The notes below the pieces were generated by a model that was not told the origin of the DNA, searched no databases, and saw nothing but the letters and a program-made list of their open reading frames with translations. This document shows, one piece after another, positions 8,432-17,785 of a stretch of DNA of 64,000 nt. The translations under genes and the position numbers were made by a program. The stretch spans positions 140,212 to 204,211 of the forward strand of contig CAWKEY010000021.1 of assembly GCA_963848675.1 (NCBI GenBank), in the 5' to 3' direction. Each line of letters opens with the position of its first letter. The first letter of the stretch is position 1. This DNA is from CAWKEY01 sp963848675. Its GTDB lineage: Bacteria > Pseudomonadota > Gammaproteobacteria > Methylococcales > Methylomonadaceae.

Positions 8432-9162
8432 TATTTTTTTCTCGCGATGAGCCCGGAAAAGTTATACCACTTAAAAAACACTTCACAATCTGTAAAACCG
8501 ATGTCGCGTAGCATGGCGATATTTTCGCTGAGCTTATAAGGTATGAGAATGTTTTCCAGGGCTTCCCGTTTTTGTGAAATTTCCATTTCGCTGTAGTGAT
8601 TACGGCGCTTGTAGTTGTAATAATGCTTGATAAATTCGCGGTTAAATACACTATCTTCCGCCAAAACTTTCTCAACCAGAATTAACACGCCACCGCTCTC
8701 TAAGCCGTCGATAATACTTTTCAGCAGTCTCTCCCGGTAAATGGGACGGACGAATTGCAGCGTCAGGCACAAAACGACAACCGAGGCATTGGTAATTTCC
8801 ACACTCCGATTCAAATCCGCGACGCGCAGTTCGAAAGGCCGGGAAAAGTCGGCGTCAATGAGTTTAATCCGGCATTTGTCAAGCATCTCCGGCGAGTCGT
8901 CGATACCGATAAAGCGTATATCCTGGGGTATCGAGGTATCCATGCCGATTAAGGTGGCGCCGGTAGCGCAGCCCAAGTCATAGACATCCGTTCCCGGCTT
9001 GGCGTAATCAGCAGCCAGCTCCGCCATCATGCGCTGCATTTCTCCATAGAAGGGCACTGACCGGTTCACCATATCGTCAAACACATTGGCGACTGTGGTG
9101 CCGAATTTAAAATCAGCTGCCGTTTTGATTTCTTCCTTAAATACGTGATCTTTGTCAGACAT
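8431..9162 (-). CDS. cmoA: Carboxy-S-adenosyl-L-methionine synthase
   Basis: A 243-residue class I SAM enzyme that makes carboxy-SAM from SAM and prephenate for cmo5U34 modification of tRNA wobble uridines. The N-terminal FDDMVNRSVPFYGEMQRM and the motif DLGCATGATL are characteristic of CmoA, and the length matches. Its usual partner cmoB is not next to it; a membrane methyltransferase follows instead. Confidence 0.93.
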   Translation of the reverse strand: MSDKDHVFKEEIKTAADFKFGTTVANVFDDMVNRSVPFYGEMQRMMAELAADYAKPGTDVYDLGCATGATLIGMDTSIPQDIRFIGIDDSPEMLDKCRIKLIDADFSRPFELRVADLNRSVEITNASVVVLCLTLQFVRPIYRERLLKSIIDGLESGGVLILVEKVLAEDSVFNREFIKHYYNYKRRNHYSEMEISQKREALENILIPYKLSENIAMLRDIGFTDCEVFFKWYNFSGLIARKK

Positions 9163-9268
9163 AAAAACCTGGGTTCATAAAACTACCGGGTGAATAGAAA
9201 TTGATGGCCAAAAACAGGGCAAACCTTTTATTTTTTGCCTCTCTGCCGTAAAGGCTGCGGGGGGACGA

Positions 9269-10096
9269 TTATAGCAGAGTGATTCCAGCTTTATCTATCT
9301 TGATGAGCTGCTGTTTGTACAACGCTCCGATAGCCTGCTTGAACACCTTTTTACTGACGCCGAAGGTGGCATAAATCGCCTCCGGCGGGCTTTTGTCGCT
9401 TAAGATCAAAACGCCATGGTTGTCTTTCAGCTTGGCCAATATCTTGTCCGTCAACGACTCCACTTTGCCGTAGCCCGGCTGATGCAGGGTCAGGTCAAGT
9501 TTATGATCCTCCCTGATGTGTTTGATATAGCCGTCTAGCTTTTGACCCTTCCTGAGCGGCTGAAACAGTTCATTTTGATACAGCACGCCCCAATGGCTAT
9601 TGTTCACAATGGCCTTAAAACCGAGCTCAGTTTTGTCGGCGATTAACAGTGATACTTTCTGACCGGGTTTAAAATAAAAAGCTTCTTCCTCCAGCAGGCT
9701 GTCAATCTTGGTGGTAGCGGCAATTCGGTTATGCTTGTCGAGAAAGACTTTAACCAGATAATACTTGCCGACTTCCATTTCATGATGTTGTTCACTGAAG
9801 GGCACCAGCAGGTCTTTGGGCAGGCCCCAATCCAGAAAGGCACCGACATAGTTAATCGATACCACTTTCAGCCAGGCAAATTCATCGGTCTGAGCCAGGG
9901 GCATTTTAGTAGTTGCGGCCAGATGGCCTTCGGAATCGACATAAACAAAGACTTCCAATGAGTCGCCAACTTGGCAGTTTTCCGGCAATTTTTTGTCGGC
10001 CAGCAGAATTTTACGGGACGCGCCGGCATCGAGATATAGCTCATAGCCTTGCTGTTTAACGACTTTCAGCGTGTTGATTTTGCCGATATTGATCAT
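9269..10096 (-). CDS. S1-domain RNA-binding protein, CvfB/YitL-like
   Basis: A 275-residue protein made of tandem S1-like OB folds with a C-terminal winged-helix-like end (DKSPPEAIYATFGVSKKVFKQAIGALYKQQ), the layout of CvfB/YitL. Family members bind RNA or ribosomes and affect gene expression; the exact role here is unknown. I prefer the ATG at 10096 (MINIGKINTLKV) over the TTG 15 bases upstream. It is followed by cmoA on the same strand after about 105 bp, with a possible TATAAT-like box in between. Confidence 0.8.
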   Translation of the reverse strand: MINIGKINTLKVVKQQGYELYLDAGASRKILLADKKLPENCQVGDSLEVFVYVDSEGHLAATTKMPLAQTDEFAWLKVVSINYVGAFLDWGLPKDLLVPFSEQHHEMEVGKYYLVKVFLDKHNRIAATTKIDSLLEEEAFYFKPGQKVSLLIADKTELGFKAIVNNSHWGVLYQNELFQPLRKGQKLDGYIKHIREDHKLDLTLHQPGYGKVESLTDKILAKLKDNHGVLILSDKSPPEAIYATFGVSKKVFKQAIGALYKQQLIKIDKAGITLL

Positions 10097-10125
10097 GATT
10101 TCTATAGCCAACAGGGATTTTAATA

Positions 10126-10188
10126 GTGTTTTTCACCACGAAGACATGACCGTTTAATGTCATTTTTCGTACCCTTCGTGGCGAATCA
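10126..10188. repeat. Imperfect inverted repeat, CACGAAG family
   Basis: CACCACGAAGACATGA ... TTTTTCGTACCCTTCGTGGCG forms an imperfect palindrome between rapA and the CvfB-like gene. The same arms recur at 35157-35219, and degraded versions occur near 16153 and 42727. This suggests a dispersed REP/MITE-like sequence. Confidence 0.55.
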
Positions 10189-10194
10189 TTGAAC

Positions 10195-13005
10195 TCAACT
10201 GGTGATAATAAAGCGCACGGCATCCAGTCTTAACTGCGCGGCCTGAATATGTTCATGAGAAAGCATGGTTAAATCCTTGAGCAGTTCTATTTCCTCTGTT
10301 CTGATGGACGGATTGACTTTTTTCAGCCTGACCAGACGCTTGATCTCATTGGTGAGCGAATCGAGCATGGCTTTGGTCGCATCGGCCATCAGTACCTGCA
10401 TATCCGTTTTGGCTTTTGCCTCAGCCACGGCCAGTATGCTGCCCAGGTGTGAGCGCTGTTTATTCAGGAAGGCGACTATTTGCTGTTTATCAAAAGTCGT
10501 GCCGGTTTCAAATAAACTCTCGTGGTCTATGACTTCGCTGATGTCATTTTTGTTTTGATCAATCAATACTCGAACTGGCGTATGCGGCAAAAATCGGCCA
10601 ATTTGTAATTCGGCCGGGGCGCTGCATTCAACAATGAACAGGCATTCCAGCAAAAACTGCCCGGCTTTGAGTTCCGGGTGCCTGACGACACTGATGGCGG
10701 CATTGCCGGTTTCGCTGGACAGCACCAGATCCATGGCCGCCGTAACCATGGGATGTTCCCAGGTCATAAACTGCATGTCTTCCCGCGCCAGGGCACTCGC
10801 CCGGCTAATGGTGACCGTCATCCCGTCTTCCGACAGGCCTGGAAAATGTGCAAGCCGCAGATGATCGCCTGGACGCACAATATAACACTCCGGGGAGTGA
10901 AATTCGGTATCCACCCCGTAGCACTCAAACACCTCTTCCATGTATGGCCAAAGAGCGCCTTCATTCTCATAAGCTCTCAGCTGGTCAATAAGAGACTGGG
11001 CCTTTTGTTTCCGGCAGGAATTCAGCTCCAGCAACTGGTCACGACCATTATGCAGTTCGATTTCAATTTCTGCACTCAAGGCTTTGGTTTTGGTTATAAA
11101 AGCATCAATAGCCGAGGCATCTTCCGTTTGCAAAATAACCGTCAGTTTATCATGCAGCCTGTCCGCAACCGGCTGCGCGGCCGAACAGTTATGCCGGAAC
11201 GCATTCAATCCTTCCTCATACCAGCGATACAACACATGTTGTGGTGTATTTTGCAGATATGGCACATGAATCTGGATAATATGTTTTTGGCCGATACGGT
11301 CAAGACGCCCGATGCGCTGTTGCAATAAATCGGGATTGGTTGGCAAATCGAACAGGATCAGATGATGGACAAACTGAAAATTCCGGCCTTCACTGCCGAT
11401 CTCGGAACATATCAACAGCCGCGCCGAACTTTCCTGATCAGCAAAATAAGCGGCGGCCCGGTCGCGTTCGATTATCGACATGCCTTCATGAAAAACCGCC
11501 GAGGCAATACCGGCACGATTCTTCAAGGTTTGCTCCAGATCAATGGCCGTTTGCGCGTGTTTGCAAATCAACAGCGCTTTTTGACCGGCCAGTTGCTTAA
11601 CCTGTTCGACCAGCCAGAGATAGCGCGCATCCTGCTGTAAATCATCGGTATTGAGCTGACCGCTTAGAATGTAACCATGACATTCGCGCTCTGGAAAACC
11701 CTGTACGGTTTGCCGCGAATTCCGGAATAAGATGCGGCCTGTGCCATGATGATCCAGCAACACTTTAATCAGTTCATCGCGCGCAGCAGCTGATTTTTCA
11801 ACATCGTCAAGATTTTTCAGCAGACCCTCGACATTGTCGTGCTTGAGCAAGCGGCTTAGGTTCCGCTTCGACTCTGCATCCAGGGGTTTGCCTGCCAGCA
11901 ACACTTTGGCGGCGTTTGCTACCGGTTCAAATAAACGTTCTTCTTCGATGAAATCGGCAAAACTGTAAAAACGGTCAGGATCGAGCAATCTCAGCCTTGC
12001 AAAATGACTTTCCTTGCCCAATTGTTCTGGCGTTGCCGTCAATAGGATGAGACTGGAGGCAGTCTGCCCCAGTTGCTCAACAAACCGATATTCGGGACTG
12101 GGCGCGTGTTCACTCCATTCAAGATGGTGCGCTTCATCAACAATCACCATATCCCAACCGGCCTGCAAGGCCTGTTGCTGGCGCTTGGGATACTGCGCGA
12201 AAAAACTCTGGCTGCATAATACCAGTTGCTCGGTAACAAATGGATTGACATCACTAGCTACCTGCCCCTCTTCATCCATGCCGTCTCCGCCCAGTTCATC
12301 CAGGCAACGGGCCTCATCAAAAATACTAAAGCGCAGGTTAAACCGTCTAAGCATTTCCACCAGCCACTGATGCAATAAACTTTCCGGCACGATAATCAAC
12401 ACACGATTGCTCAGGCCATTAACTAGACGATGATGTAAAATCAAACCGGCTTCAATGGTTTTACCCAATCCCACTTCATCCGCAAGCATGATTCTCGGCG
12501 CAGACCGCTTAGCCGCCTCGTGAGCAATAAACAACTGATGCGCAATAAGTGAAGTGCGGCCGCCAAGCAAACCCTTAACAGGTGACTGCTGATGTTGCTG
12601 TAGCCTTCGCCAGGTCTCATAACGCAATAAAAACCAGGCGTTGGGATCAATCTGGCCCGTGAACAGCCTATCCTGTGGTTTGTTAAACTGAATATGATGA
12701 TTCAGTTCAATTTCATCCAGATGAACTTCCGAACCCGCCTCATTTTTACCAATGTAGGTAATCAGGCCGTCTTGTTCTATGAGCTCGATGACGGTGAGTC
12801 TGCTTTCATCAATCGATTCAATAATATCGCCTGCCGAAAATCTGACCCGCGTCAGCGGTGCATTATCACGGGCGTAAATACGCCGCTCGTCACTGGCTAA
12901 AAAAAGGACGGTAACTCGGTTAAATTGTGCTTCAAGAATAAGGCCTAAACCAAGCTCTGACTCGGTGTTACTAATCCAGCGCTGACCGGGAATGAAGTTT
13001 TCCAT
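10195..13005 (-). CDS. rapA: RNA polymerase-associated SNF2-type ATPase RapA
   Basis: A 936-residue Swi2/Snf2 ATPase that helps recycle RNA polymerase. The N-terminus MENFIPGQRWISNTESELGLG is the Tudor-like RapA start. The helicase motifs follow in order: ADEVGLGKTIEAG (Walker A), DEAHHLEW (DEAH box), TATPEQLG, then the C-terminal helicase lobe with SEIGSEGRNFQF and QRIGRLDRIGQ. The length is close to the roughly 970 residues of E. coli RapA. It is monocistronic by spacing, with the palindromic repeat right after its stop. Confidence 0.95.
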   Translation of the reverse strand: MENFIPGQRWISNTESELGLGLILEAQFNRVTVLFLASDERRIYARDNAPLTRVRFSAGDIIESIDESRLTVIELIEQDGLITYIGKNEAGSEVHLDEIELNHHIQFNKPQDRLFTGQIDPNAWFLLRYETWRRLQQHQQSPVKGLLGGRTSLIAHQLFIAHEAAKRSAPRIMLADEVGLGKTIEAGLILHHRLVNGLSNRVLIIVPESLLHQWLVEMLRRFNLRFSIFDEARCLDELGGDGMDEEGQVASDVNPFVTEQLVLCSQSFFAQYPKRQQQALQAGWDMVIVDEAHHLEWSEHAPSPEYRFVEQLGQTASSLILLTATPEQLGKESHFARLRLLDPDRFYSFADFIEEERLFEPVANAAKVLLAGKPLDAESKRNLSRLLKHDNVEGLLKNLDDVEKSAAARDELIKVLLDHHGTGRILFRNSRQTVQGFPERECHGYILSGQLNTDDLQQDARYLWLVEQVKQLAGQKALLICKHAQTAIDLEQTLKNRAGIASAVFHEGMSIIERDRAAAYFADQESSARLLICSEIGSEGRNFQFVHHLILFDLPTNPDLLQQRIGRLDRIGQKHIIQIHVPYLQNTPQHVLYRWYEEGLNAFRHNCSAAQPVADRLHDKLTVILQTEDASAIDAFITKTKALSAEIEIELHNGRDQLLELNSCRKQKAQSLIDQLRAYENEGALWPYMEEVFECYGVDTEFHSPECYIVRPGDHLRLAHFPGLSEDGMTVTISRASALAREDMQFMTWEHPMVTAAMDLVLSSETGNAAISVVRHPELKAGQFLLECLFIVECSAPAELQIGRFLPHTPVRVLIDQNKNDISEVIDHESLFETGTTFDKQQIVAFLNKQRSHLGSILAVAEAKAKTDMQVLMADATKAMLDSLTNEIKRLVRLKKVNPSIRTEEIELLKDLTMLSHEHIQAAQLRLDAVRFIITS

Positions 13006-13285
13006 TAATTGCTATGCCGTTGCGAAATGTTAAAGAAAATTGACAATATTATAAGCGCTACCAAAAATTTGTTACGGCAAATAAGCTAATTAATCAATTT
13101 CAACAAAAAATAATCGGCACCCGCTCAAAGCTCGCTAATCTTGTTGGGCTGATTTATTCGTTACGTTATGTTCATTAAGCAGCCATTAAGCATGGCTTCG
13201 CATAATATTGCCAAAGCTTGCGACTGAAAACAGATTGTTATGTCTACCCTATGCTTAACCACCACTCACAAACAAGAAGATTTTT

Positions 13286-13624
13286 ATGAAAAAACTGCTT
13301 TTTTTAATTCAACTAATTGCACTTGCCGCCCTTTATTCTTCTTCCTCTTATGCATCCGGAGGTCATGGCAAAGGCCATCACAAACATCATCACAGCCCAC
13401 CAGAAGTACACTACTATCACGAAGAAATTCACCATTACCCCGCCCCGCAAGCCAGATACTCTCCTGAACCGCCGCGCCAATACGACCAGCGCTCCACATC
13501 AGGTCTGGTTGGCGGTGCCTTAGGTAGCGCTTTGGGCTACGAGATGGGTAAAGGTGATCCTGTTGCATCGGGACTTGGCGCTGCCGCCGGCTCCTACCTT
13601 GGCAATGGTATGAACCGCCATTAA
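13286..13624 (+). CDS. Small exported His-rich glycine-zipper protein
   Basis: A 112-residue protein with a Sec signal peptide (residues 1-24, ending SSSYAS). A His-rich stretch follows (GHGKGHHKHHHS and HYYHEEIHHY), and a C-terminal glycine-zipper segment (GLVGGALGSALGYEMGKGD and GLGAAAGSYLGNG) resembles 2TM glycine-zipper envelope proteins. The histidines suggest metal binding, an inference only. The start ATG at 13286 gives a clean signal peptide. The 270-bp upstream gap contains its promoter but no recognisable operator. Confidence 0.75.
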   Translation: MKKLLFLIQLIALAALYSSSSYASGGHGKGHHKHHHSPPEVHYYHEEIHHYPAPQARYSPEPPRQYDQRSTSGLVGGALGSALGYEMGKGDPVASGLGAAAGSYLGNGMNRH

Positions 13625-13860
13625 TGGCCTATATCAGTAAAATGCTTGATAGTACTGATAAAGCGCTGACAGCAGCGTCACATCATGAAAATCACGGCGT
13701 TGGCACGTCGGGTGGATTGAACATTAACGCCGAGTTTGATTTCATTTTTTCCACTGAGCATATCTGCGCCTGCCGCCTGCTTTGGCAATAGTGGGGGCTT
13801 TCCTGGTGGAGTGATGCACCAAGGTTCAATGCGACTCGTAGCGCTTCACGGATTTCCTTG

Positions 13861-14628
13861 CTAGACCTTCTCGTTTACGAAGACGCCTGCCTTGGTCACG
13901 AACTCGACTGTCATGAATGACGCGTGGACCAAGAAGCTTACGCCAATCGCCCGCACTGAAACGACGCGGGCTATACCTGTTAAATTCTCGGCATTGAACT
14001 TGAGGATCTGCCCGATACTTGCAAAATATGCTGTCAGCATGCTGATGCCGGATGGCGACAGATCGCGTAGCCGCGCCGAATAACCGGCATGAGGCCAGCT
14101 CGGGTAGATGACGAGTGCTCCCGCTATCGCGATCCGTGTTGATGCACGTCGGCCGAATAACTCCCGGAGGCGCTCATTCGGAATGGATTGAACAGGTGTC
14201 AAGGGGCTTGCGCAATGGACGCAATGCTCCATAACGCGCGGCGCAAAGGCAAGAGCAGCGCCACAGAACAGGCAGCGCTGCAAAGCTGCGGACGAAGCTG
14301 GCTGATTGTCATCCCAGACGGCCTGGTAGGCGCCGGATCTATGAGGTCTTGACGAAAATTCATGCGTGTCGATGGGCGCTTCGTGTATGGATCGCCCACG
14401 CCTTTGGCTTTTGCGCGAATGCAGCATTTCGTCGTATTGTTTGCGCTTTACCGGATCGCTGAGCACGGCATAGGCCTGATTGATCAGCACTGCAGACTCG
14501 TGATCCCCACCCAGATCGGGATGCACTTTGAGCTTGGTCATCAGACTGCGGTAGCTCGCCTTAATAATCTCTAGCGGCGCCTCTGGCTGCACATGCAGGA
14601 TGCGGTAAAGATTGCGTCGATTATTCAT
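13861..14628 (-). CDS. J-domain protein with zinc ribbon and C-terminal PilZ domain
   Basis: A 255-residue three-part protein. Residues 1-72 form a J domain with the HPD motif at 36-38, expected to stimulate an Hsp70 ATPase. A ribbon with CLFC (119-122) and CVHC (136-139) follows and probably binds zinc. Residues about 158-250 look like a PilZ domain with RASTR (161-165) and DLSPSG (189-194), the RxxxR and DxSxxG pair that binds cyclic di-GMP. I chose the ATG at 14628 because CGGAGTAAAGCC precedes it and the J domain starts there. No partner gene is adjacent. The domain order is read directly; function is inference. Confidence 0.75.
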   Translation of the reverse strand: MNNRRNLYRILHVQPEAPLEIIKASYRSLMTKLKVHPDLGGDHESAVLINQAYAVLSDPVKRKQYDEMLHSRKSQRRGRSIHEAPIDTHEFSSRPHRSGAYQAVWDDNQPASSAALQRCLFCGAALAFAPRVMEHCVHCASPLTPVQSIPNERLRELFGRRASTRIAIAGALVIYPSWPHAGYSARLRDLSPSGISMLTAYFASIGQILKFNAENLTGIARVVSVRAIGVSFLVHASFMTVEFVTKAGVFVNEKV

Positions 14629-14767
14629 GGCTTTACTCCGAGGCGGGATGAGCCGGTAAAATGGATGTCGTAACGTACGCTGTACGCTGGCTAACGGCTG
14701 CTTGAAGCCTTTTTCCAATTCAGATATGTGGATTTTTTACTTGAATCCCATAACTTCATAATCCACA

Positions 14768-15085
14768 CTATTTATTTGCTGGAACAGCAACATGCGATTT
14801 AAACAATGGCTCGCCTAATGGCCTAGCAAATGTAAATTTTGCGGGATTTAACACCATAGCTTCGGCGGCACTCTGAAGAGCATCGTGTGGCGGAAAAAGG
14901 GTGGCGGTTGCAGTCATTGGCGACGTTATTGCAAACACTCCGGTTCCTAGAATTGTGGCAAACAACCCAGCCGGCCTGTATAAACCAATATCTAATAAAT
15001 AACTGCCAAGTGTAATTTTTGCTTGGCCATGAGCCAGCGATGCACTGAAGATCAGCAGCGCAAAAATTATCGGTTTGGTTTTCAT
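14768..15085 (-). CDS. Small exported protein of unknown function
   Basis: A 105-residue protein with a clear Sec signal peptide (MKTKPIIFALLIFSASLAHG) and a short mature part with a hydrophobic stretch near residues 40-60. I do not recognise the family. It follows a 38-codon ORF by 3 bp, which suggests translational coupling. Confidence 0.5.
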   Translation of the reverse strand: MKTKPIIFALLIFSASLAHGQAKITLGSYLLDIGLYRPAGLFATILGTGVFAITSPMTATATLFPPHDALQSAAEAMVLNPAKFTFARPLGEPLFKSHVAVPANK

Positions 15086-15088
15086 GAT

Positions 15089-15205
15089 TCATGACTCCGC
15101 ATTTGATTGTTTGACAATGCTATAGCCTTCCTGAACGCTCTTGACCGAAGAAAAATACTGGGGCAAAGCCAACGGCAAATGACGTATAAATTTTTTAGCA
15201 TTCAT
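15089..15205 (-). CDS. Possible 38-residue peptide upstream of the small exported protein
   Basis: ATG at 15205 opens MNAKKFIRHLPLALPQYFSS and ends with TGA at 15091-15089, three bases before the next ATG. There is no close similarity I know of and no strong Shine-Dalgarno. Its tight spacing is the only argument for a real gene or a leader peptide. Confidence 0.3.
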   Translation of the reverse strand: MNAKKFIRHLPLALPQYFSSVKSVQEGYSIVKQSNAES

Positions 15206-15258
15206 GATGTCTGATGATTTAATGGTCTCCATTGTACTGCAACCCCTTTAAAAATGTT

Positions 15259-16092
15259 ATGAAACTGAACCCTAGAGTCCTCTTTACATGCCTGGTGATA
15301 GCCGGGTGCATTTCCACCGCGCACGCAGTCACCTTCGACAACTTCAACGACGCGAATGACGATGGTTGGCTGCGTTACAACCCGATACCCGGGTCGTTCT
15401 CGTTCCCCATAGAGTCGGGTAGCGTGGCTTATAAAATGGAGTCCCGATGGGGCAGCCTCATCAGCCCGGGTCGCATTGGCAGCATAAACATGAATGAGCC
15501 GGCGCATACGAAATTCCACGTCGAGGCAGATTTGCTGAATTGGACGTTCAACTGGGGCGAAGACATTGGCCTTTTGGCGAGGATGCAGGAGCCTATCCCG
15601 TCGTTTTTTCTTCCCAAGGGTTACGCCTTGCTTCTCAGAAACGATAAAAACGGGAGGCCTGCCTCACGCAAGTTGATGATTGTAAAAAGTAACGGAGGAA
15701 TCAGTTTCCCCATCTTTCTTACTACAGGCCAGGGCCGTTTGATGATGCCAGCGCCAGACCCCTCCGGCAATTATCGGCTAAAGTTCTGGTCGTCAGGCGG
15801 CTTTCTCTGGGGCCAAATCATTGATAAGAGCACAGGAAAAGCGATAAAGATGTGGGATGGAACCACCTACACAGATCGTATTTATGCGGCGGAGGACGGT
15901 GCCTTTACCAGTGGAAGAAGTGGCTTGATTGCTTATGTCCACATTGTGGGTTACAAGGCAGAGGGTGTCTCCCCAACCTTTGATAATTTCTATTCCGGCA
16001 CGGATGCGCCCCCGAGCATCGCCTGCCCGGCGGATGGGACGGTGATCGACAACGCTGGCGCATGTCAATCAGCGCCCAACGTTCGCCAGTAA
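15259..16092 (+). CDS. Secreted beta-sandwich-like protein of unknown function
   Basis: A 277-residue exported protein with the signal peptide MKLNPRVLFTCLVIAGCISTAHA. The mature part opens VTFDNFNDANDDGW and later has DNFYSGTDAPPS, a style common in LamG-like or PEP-CTERM-type surface proteins, but no C-terminal sorting signal is visible. I used the internal ATG at 15259 because it begins the signal peptide. Local hydrophobicity pattern and small-residue turns suggest an all-beta fold. The function is unknown. Confidence 0.55.
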   Translation: MKLNPRVLFTCLVIAGCISTAHAVTFDNFNDANDDGWLRYNPIPGSFSFPIESGSVAYKMESRWGSLISPGRIGSINMNEPAHTKFHVEADLLNWTFNWGEDIGLLARMQEPIPSFFLPKGYALLLRNDKNGRPASRKLMIVKSNGGISFPIFLTTGQGRLMMPAPDPSGNYRLKFWSSGGFLWGQIIDKSTGKAIKMWDGTTYTDRIYAAEDGAFTSGRSGLIAYVHIVGYKAEGVSPTFDNFYSGTDAPPSIACPADGTVIDNAGACQSAPNVRQ

Positions 16093-16314
16093 TCAGCGCT
16101 AAAGTTGAACGGTAACCTGGCGTTTAACCAGACTAACTTATTGATTTTTTATCTTGTTCTTCGTGGCCTCTGTGCTTAATTTTTTTTTCGAGGTTCACGC
16201 ATTATCATTACGCTACGCACATTTCTGAGTCATAACAGTCCCTAGCCATACCCAAAAAATGCATTACACTTATGATCTGAATCCTAAAAAACAAATAAAG
16301 GTGTTCAGTTCATT

Positions 16315-17007
16315 ATGCCAACCTTGAATCGCATTATCGTCATTGTTTTGATGTTATTAAGTGCCGCTTGCGCAAGAACTTATCAAGCCCGCTATGTTGA
16401 TACCAGCAATTTTATCGATGATTATTCGGTGCTTGCAGATGGCGAAGATGGCGACGCATTATTAAGTTACTGGAAAAAAGACACCAACTGGCCGGCTTAT
16501 AAAAAAATCATTTTGGAGCCGGTTGCCATCAGAAAGCATCCTGACTCCGGGCTTAATGAGAGACCGCACATAGAAAGTCAACGGCTTAAAGAACTGTTTG
16601 AATACAGCCTTCGAGATGCATTGAAAAAAAATTTCAAACTGGTCACCCGACCCGGATCCGATACTCTGCGCATTCAATATGCCATTACTGATGCAGAAAC
16701 ATCCACCCTATTCCTTGACCAGTTGAGCACCGTCTATCCTTCGGCTCGAGCCTTGTCGCTGCTTAAAAGAATCGCACTTGGCACGGAATCTTATGTCGGC
16801 CAAGCCAGCATTGAAGGAAAAATAACCGACTCCCAAACCGGCGAGCTACTCATGGCTTCGGCAGATTGCCGGGCAGGCGGCAAAACATTAATGGGAAGCT
16901 TCGACATTTGGGATGATGTTGAGCAAGCCTACCAATACTGGGCTGCTCAGACTGCCTACCAGTTGTGCATGAAACAGGGCCACAATCAGTGCCCGGAACC
17001 TGAATAA
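16315..17007 (+). CDS. DUF3313 family lipoprotein
   Basis: A 230-residue predicted lipoprotein with lipobox LLSAAC near residues 15-20. The body (YSVLADGEDGDALLSYW, IILEPVAIRKHP, a central RLKELFEYSLRDAL helix, and GQASIEGKITDSQTGELL) fits DUF3313. That family consists of cell-envelope lipoproteins of unknown role. It stands alone, with a 220-bp upstream gap. Confidence 0.7.
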   Translation: MPTLNRIIVIVLMLLSAACARTYQARYVDTSNFIDDYSVLADGEDGDALLSYWKKDTNWPAYKKIILEPVAIRKHPDSGLNERPHIESQRLKELFEYSLRDALKKNFKLVTRPGSDTLRIQYAITDAETSTLFLDQLSTVYPSARALSLLKRIALGTESYVGQASIEGKITDSQTGELLMASADCRAGGKTLMGSFDIWDDVEQAYQYWAAQTAYQLCMKQGHNQCPEPE

Positions 17008-17026
17008 GCAGCGAAAACGCCCTCTC

Positions 17027-17352
17027 CTACATCTCATTTACAAACCCGGGCGCTACTGGCGCCCCAGTGCAATCAGTACCCGGACAAACTCCGGCTATAG
17101 CAAATTGACAAGCATGCTCCATAAGACGACTGGCGCTCATCGCCGAAAAAGCACCCAGTGGGATGCCAGCCGCTTTCAATGCGCTTGCCGTCCAGGCATT
17201 GCAGGTACGTAACAGATGCAAACTACTCAGATAGACTTTCACCGCGTCCTCCTGCTGCTGTCTGCCGAAGCAGTTGTTTCAATGGAACCGGCGCAAGAAA
17301 CGCAGCTAACCAGAATAATTATCAGCACAATAGTCTTGAGTTTGGATATCAT
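17027..17352 (-). pseudogene. Remnant of a DUF2459-like lipoprotein gene
   Basis: Two abutting pieces on the minus strand. ATG at 17352 opens a lipoprotein-like signal (MISKLKTIVLIIILVSCVSC) that ends at a TGA at 17241-17239. From 17242 another frame reads KVYLSSLHLLRTCNAWTAS and AAGIPLGAFSAMSASRLM, which resembles the C-terminus of DUF2459/TIGR02117 proteins (a TCNxWTAxxL motif). The roughly 150-residue middle is missing. I therefore read it as an internally deleted pseudogene; two unrelated small ORFs remain possible. Confidence 0.4.
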
Positions 17353-17478
17353 GTCATTACGACTCTTTGCCACTATCGGCGCGGTCTGGGCAGAGTTTCC
17401 CGGTAAAAAAATGACCGCTGCGATAAAAAAAGCATTATCCTATGCATTTGAATCCGTACGTCATGAGGACTTACCTAT

Positions 17479-17715
17479 ATGCCCTATAACCAAGATATTG
17501 TTGATGAACTGAATATTCTGGTCCGTTACAACCTCACCACCACCCTGGAAGGCATCAAAGTGCATAAGAATGCAGCCCCTGAGCTCATTGCCGCTACCTC
17601 GCGTTTGTACCACAAAGGCATACTGTCCAGAGAAGATGGGGGCTATCTGACCAGCCTGGGCCATGAAGCTGCCGAACATGCACATGCCCTGCTGGACTTG
17701 CTGAGACCCGCTTAA
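17479..17715 (+). CDS. TIGR02647 family small protein
   Basis: A 78-residue protein (MPYNQDIVDELNILVRYNL..., SRLYHKGILSREDGGYLTSLGHEAAEHAHAL) matching the TIGR02647 family, small proteobacterial proteins with a winged-helix-like pattern. The role is unknown. It is convergent with rpoH and shares the bidirectional terminator at 17731-17768. Confidence 0.75.
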   Translation: MPYNQDIVDELNILVRYNLTTTLEGIKVHKNAAPELIAATSRLYHKGILSREDGGYLTSLGHEAAEHAHALLDLLRPA

Positions 17716-17730
17716 CTTCGGAACCAACAA

Positions 17731-17768
17731 AAAAGGCTTAACGCATTGCCTCGTTAAGCCTATTTTTT
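17731..17768. terminator. Bidirectional intrinsic terminator between the TIGR02647 gene and rpoH
   Basis: Stem AGGCTTAACG / CGTTAAGCCT with an 8-base loop, flanked by an A run on the left and T6 on the right. It therefore serves both convergent genes. Confidence 0.9.
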
Positions 17769-17785
17769 AACCGGGAAATGAACGC

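Noticed and set aside
15793..16068. Minus-strand ORF opposite the secreted protein
   Set aside because: Shadow of the plus-strand gene, which has a signal peptide and the better composition.
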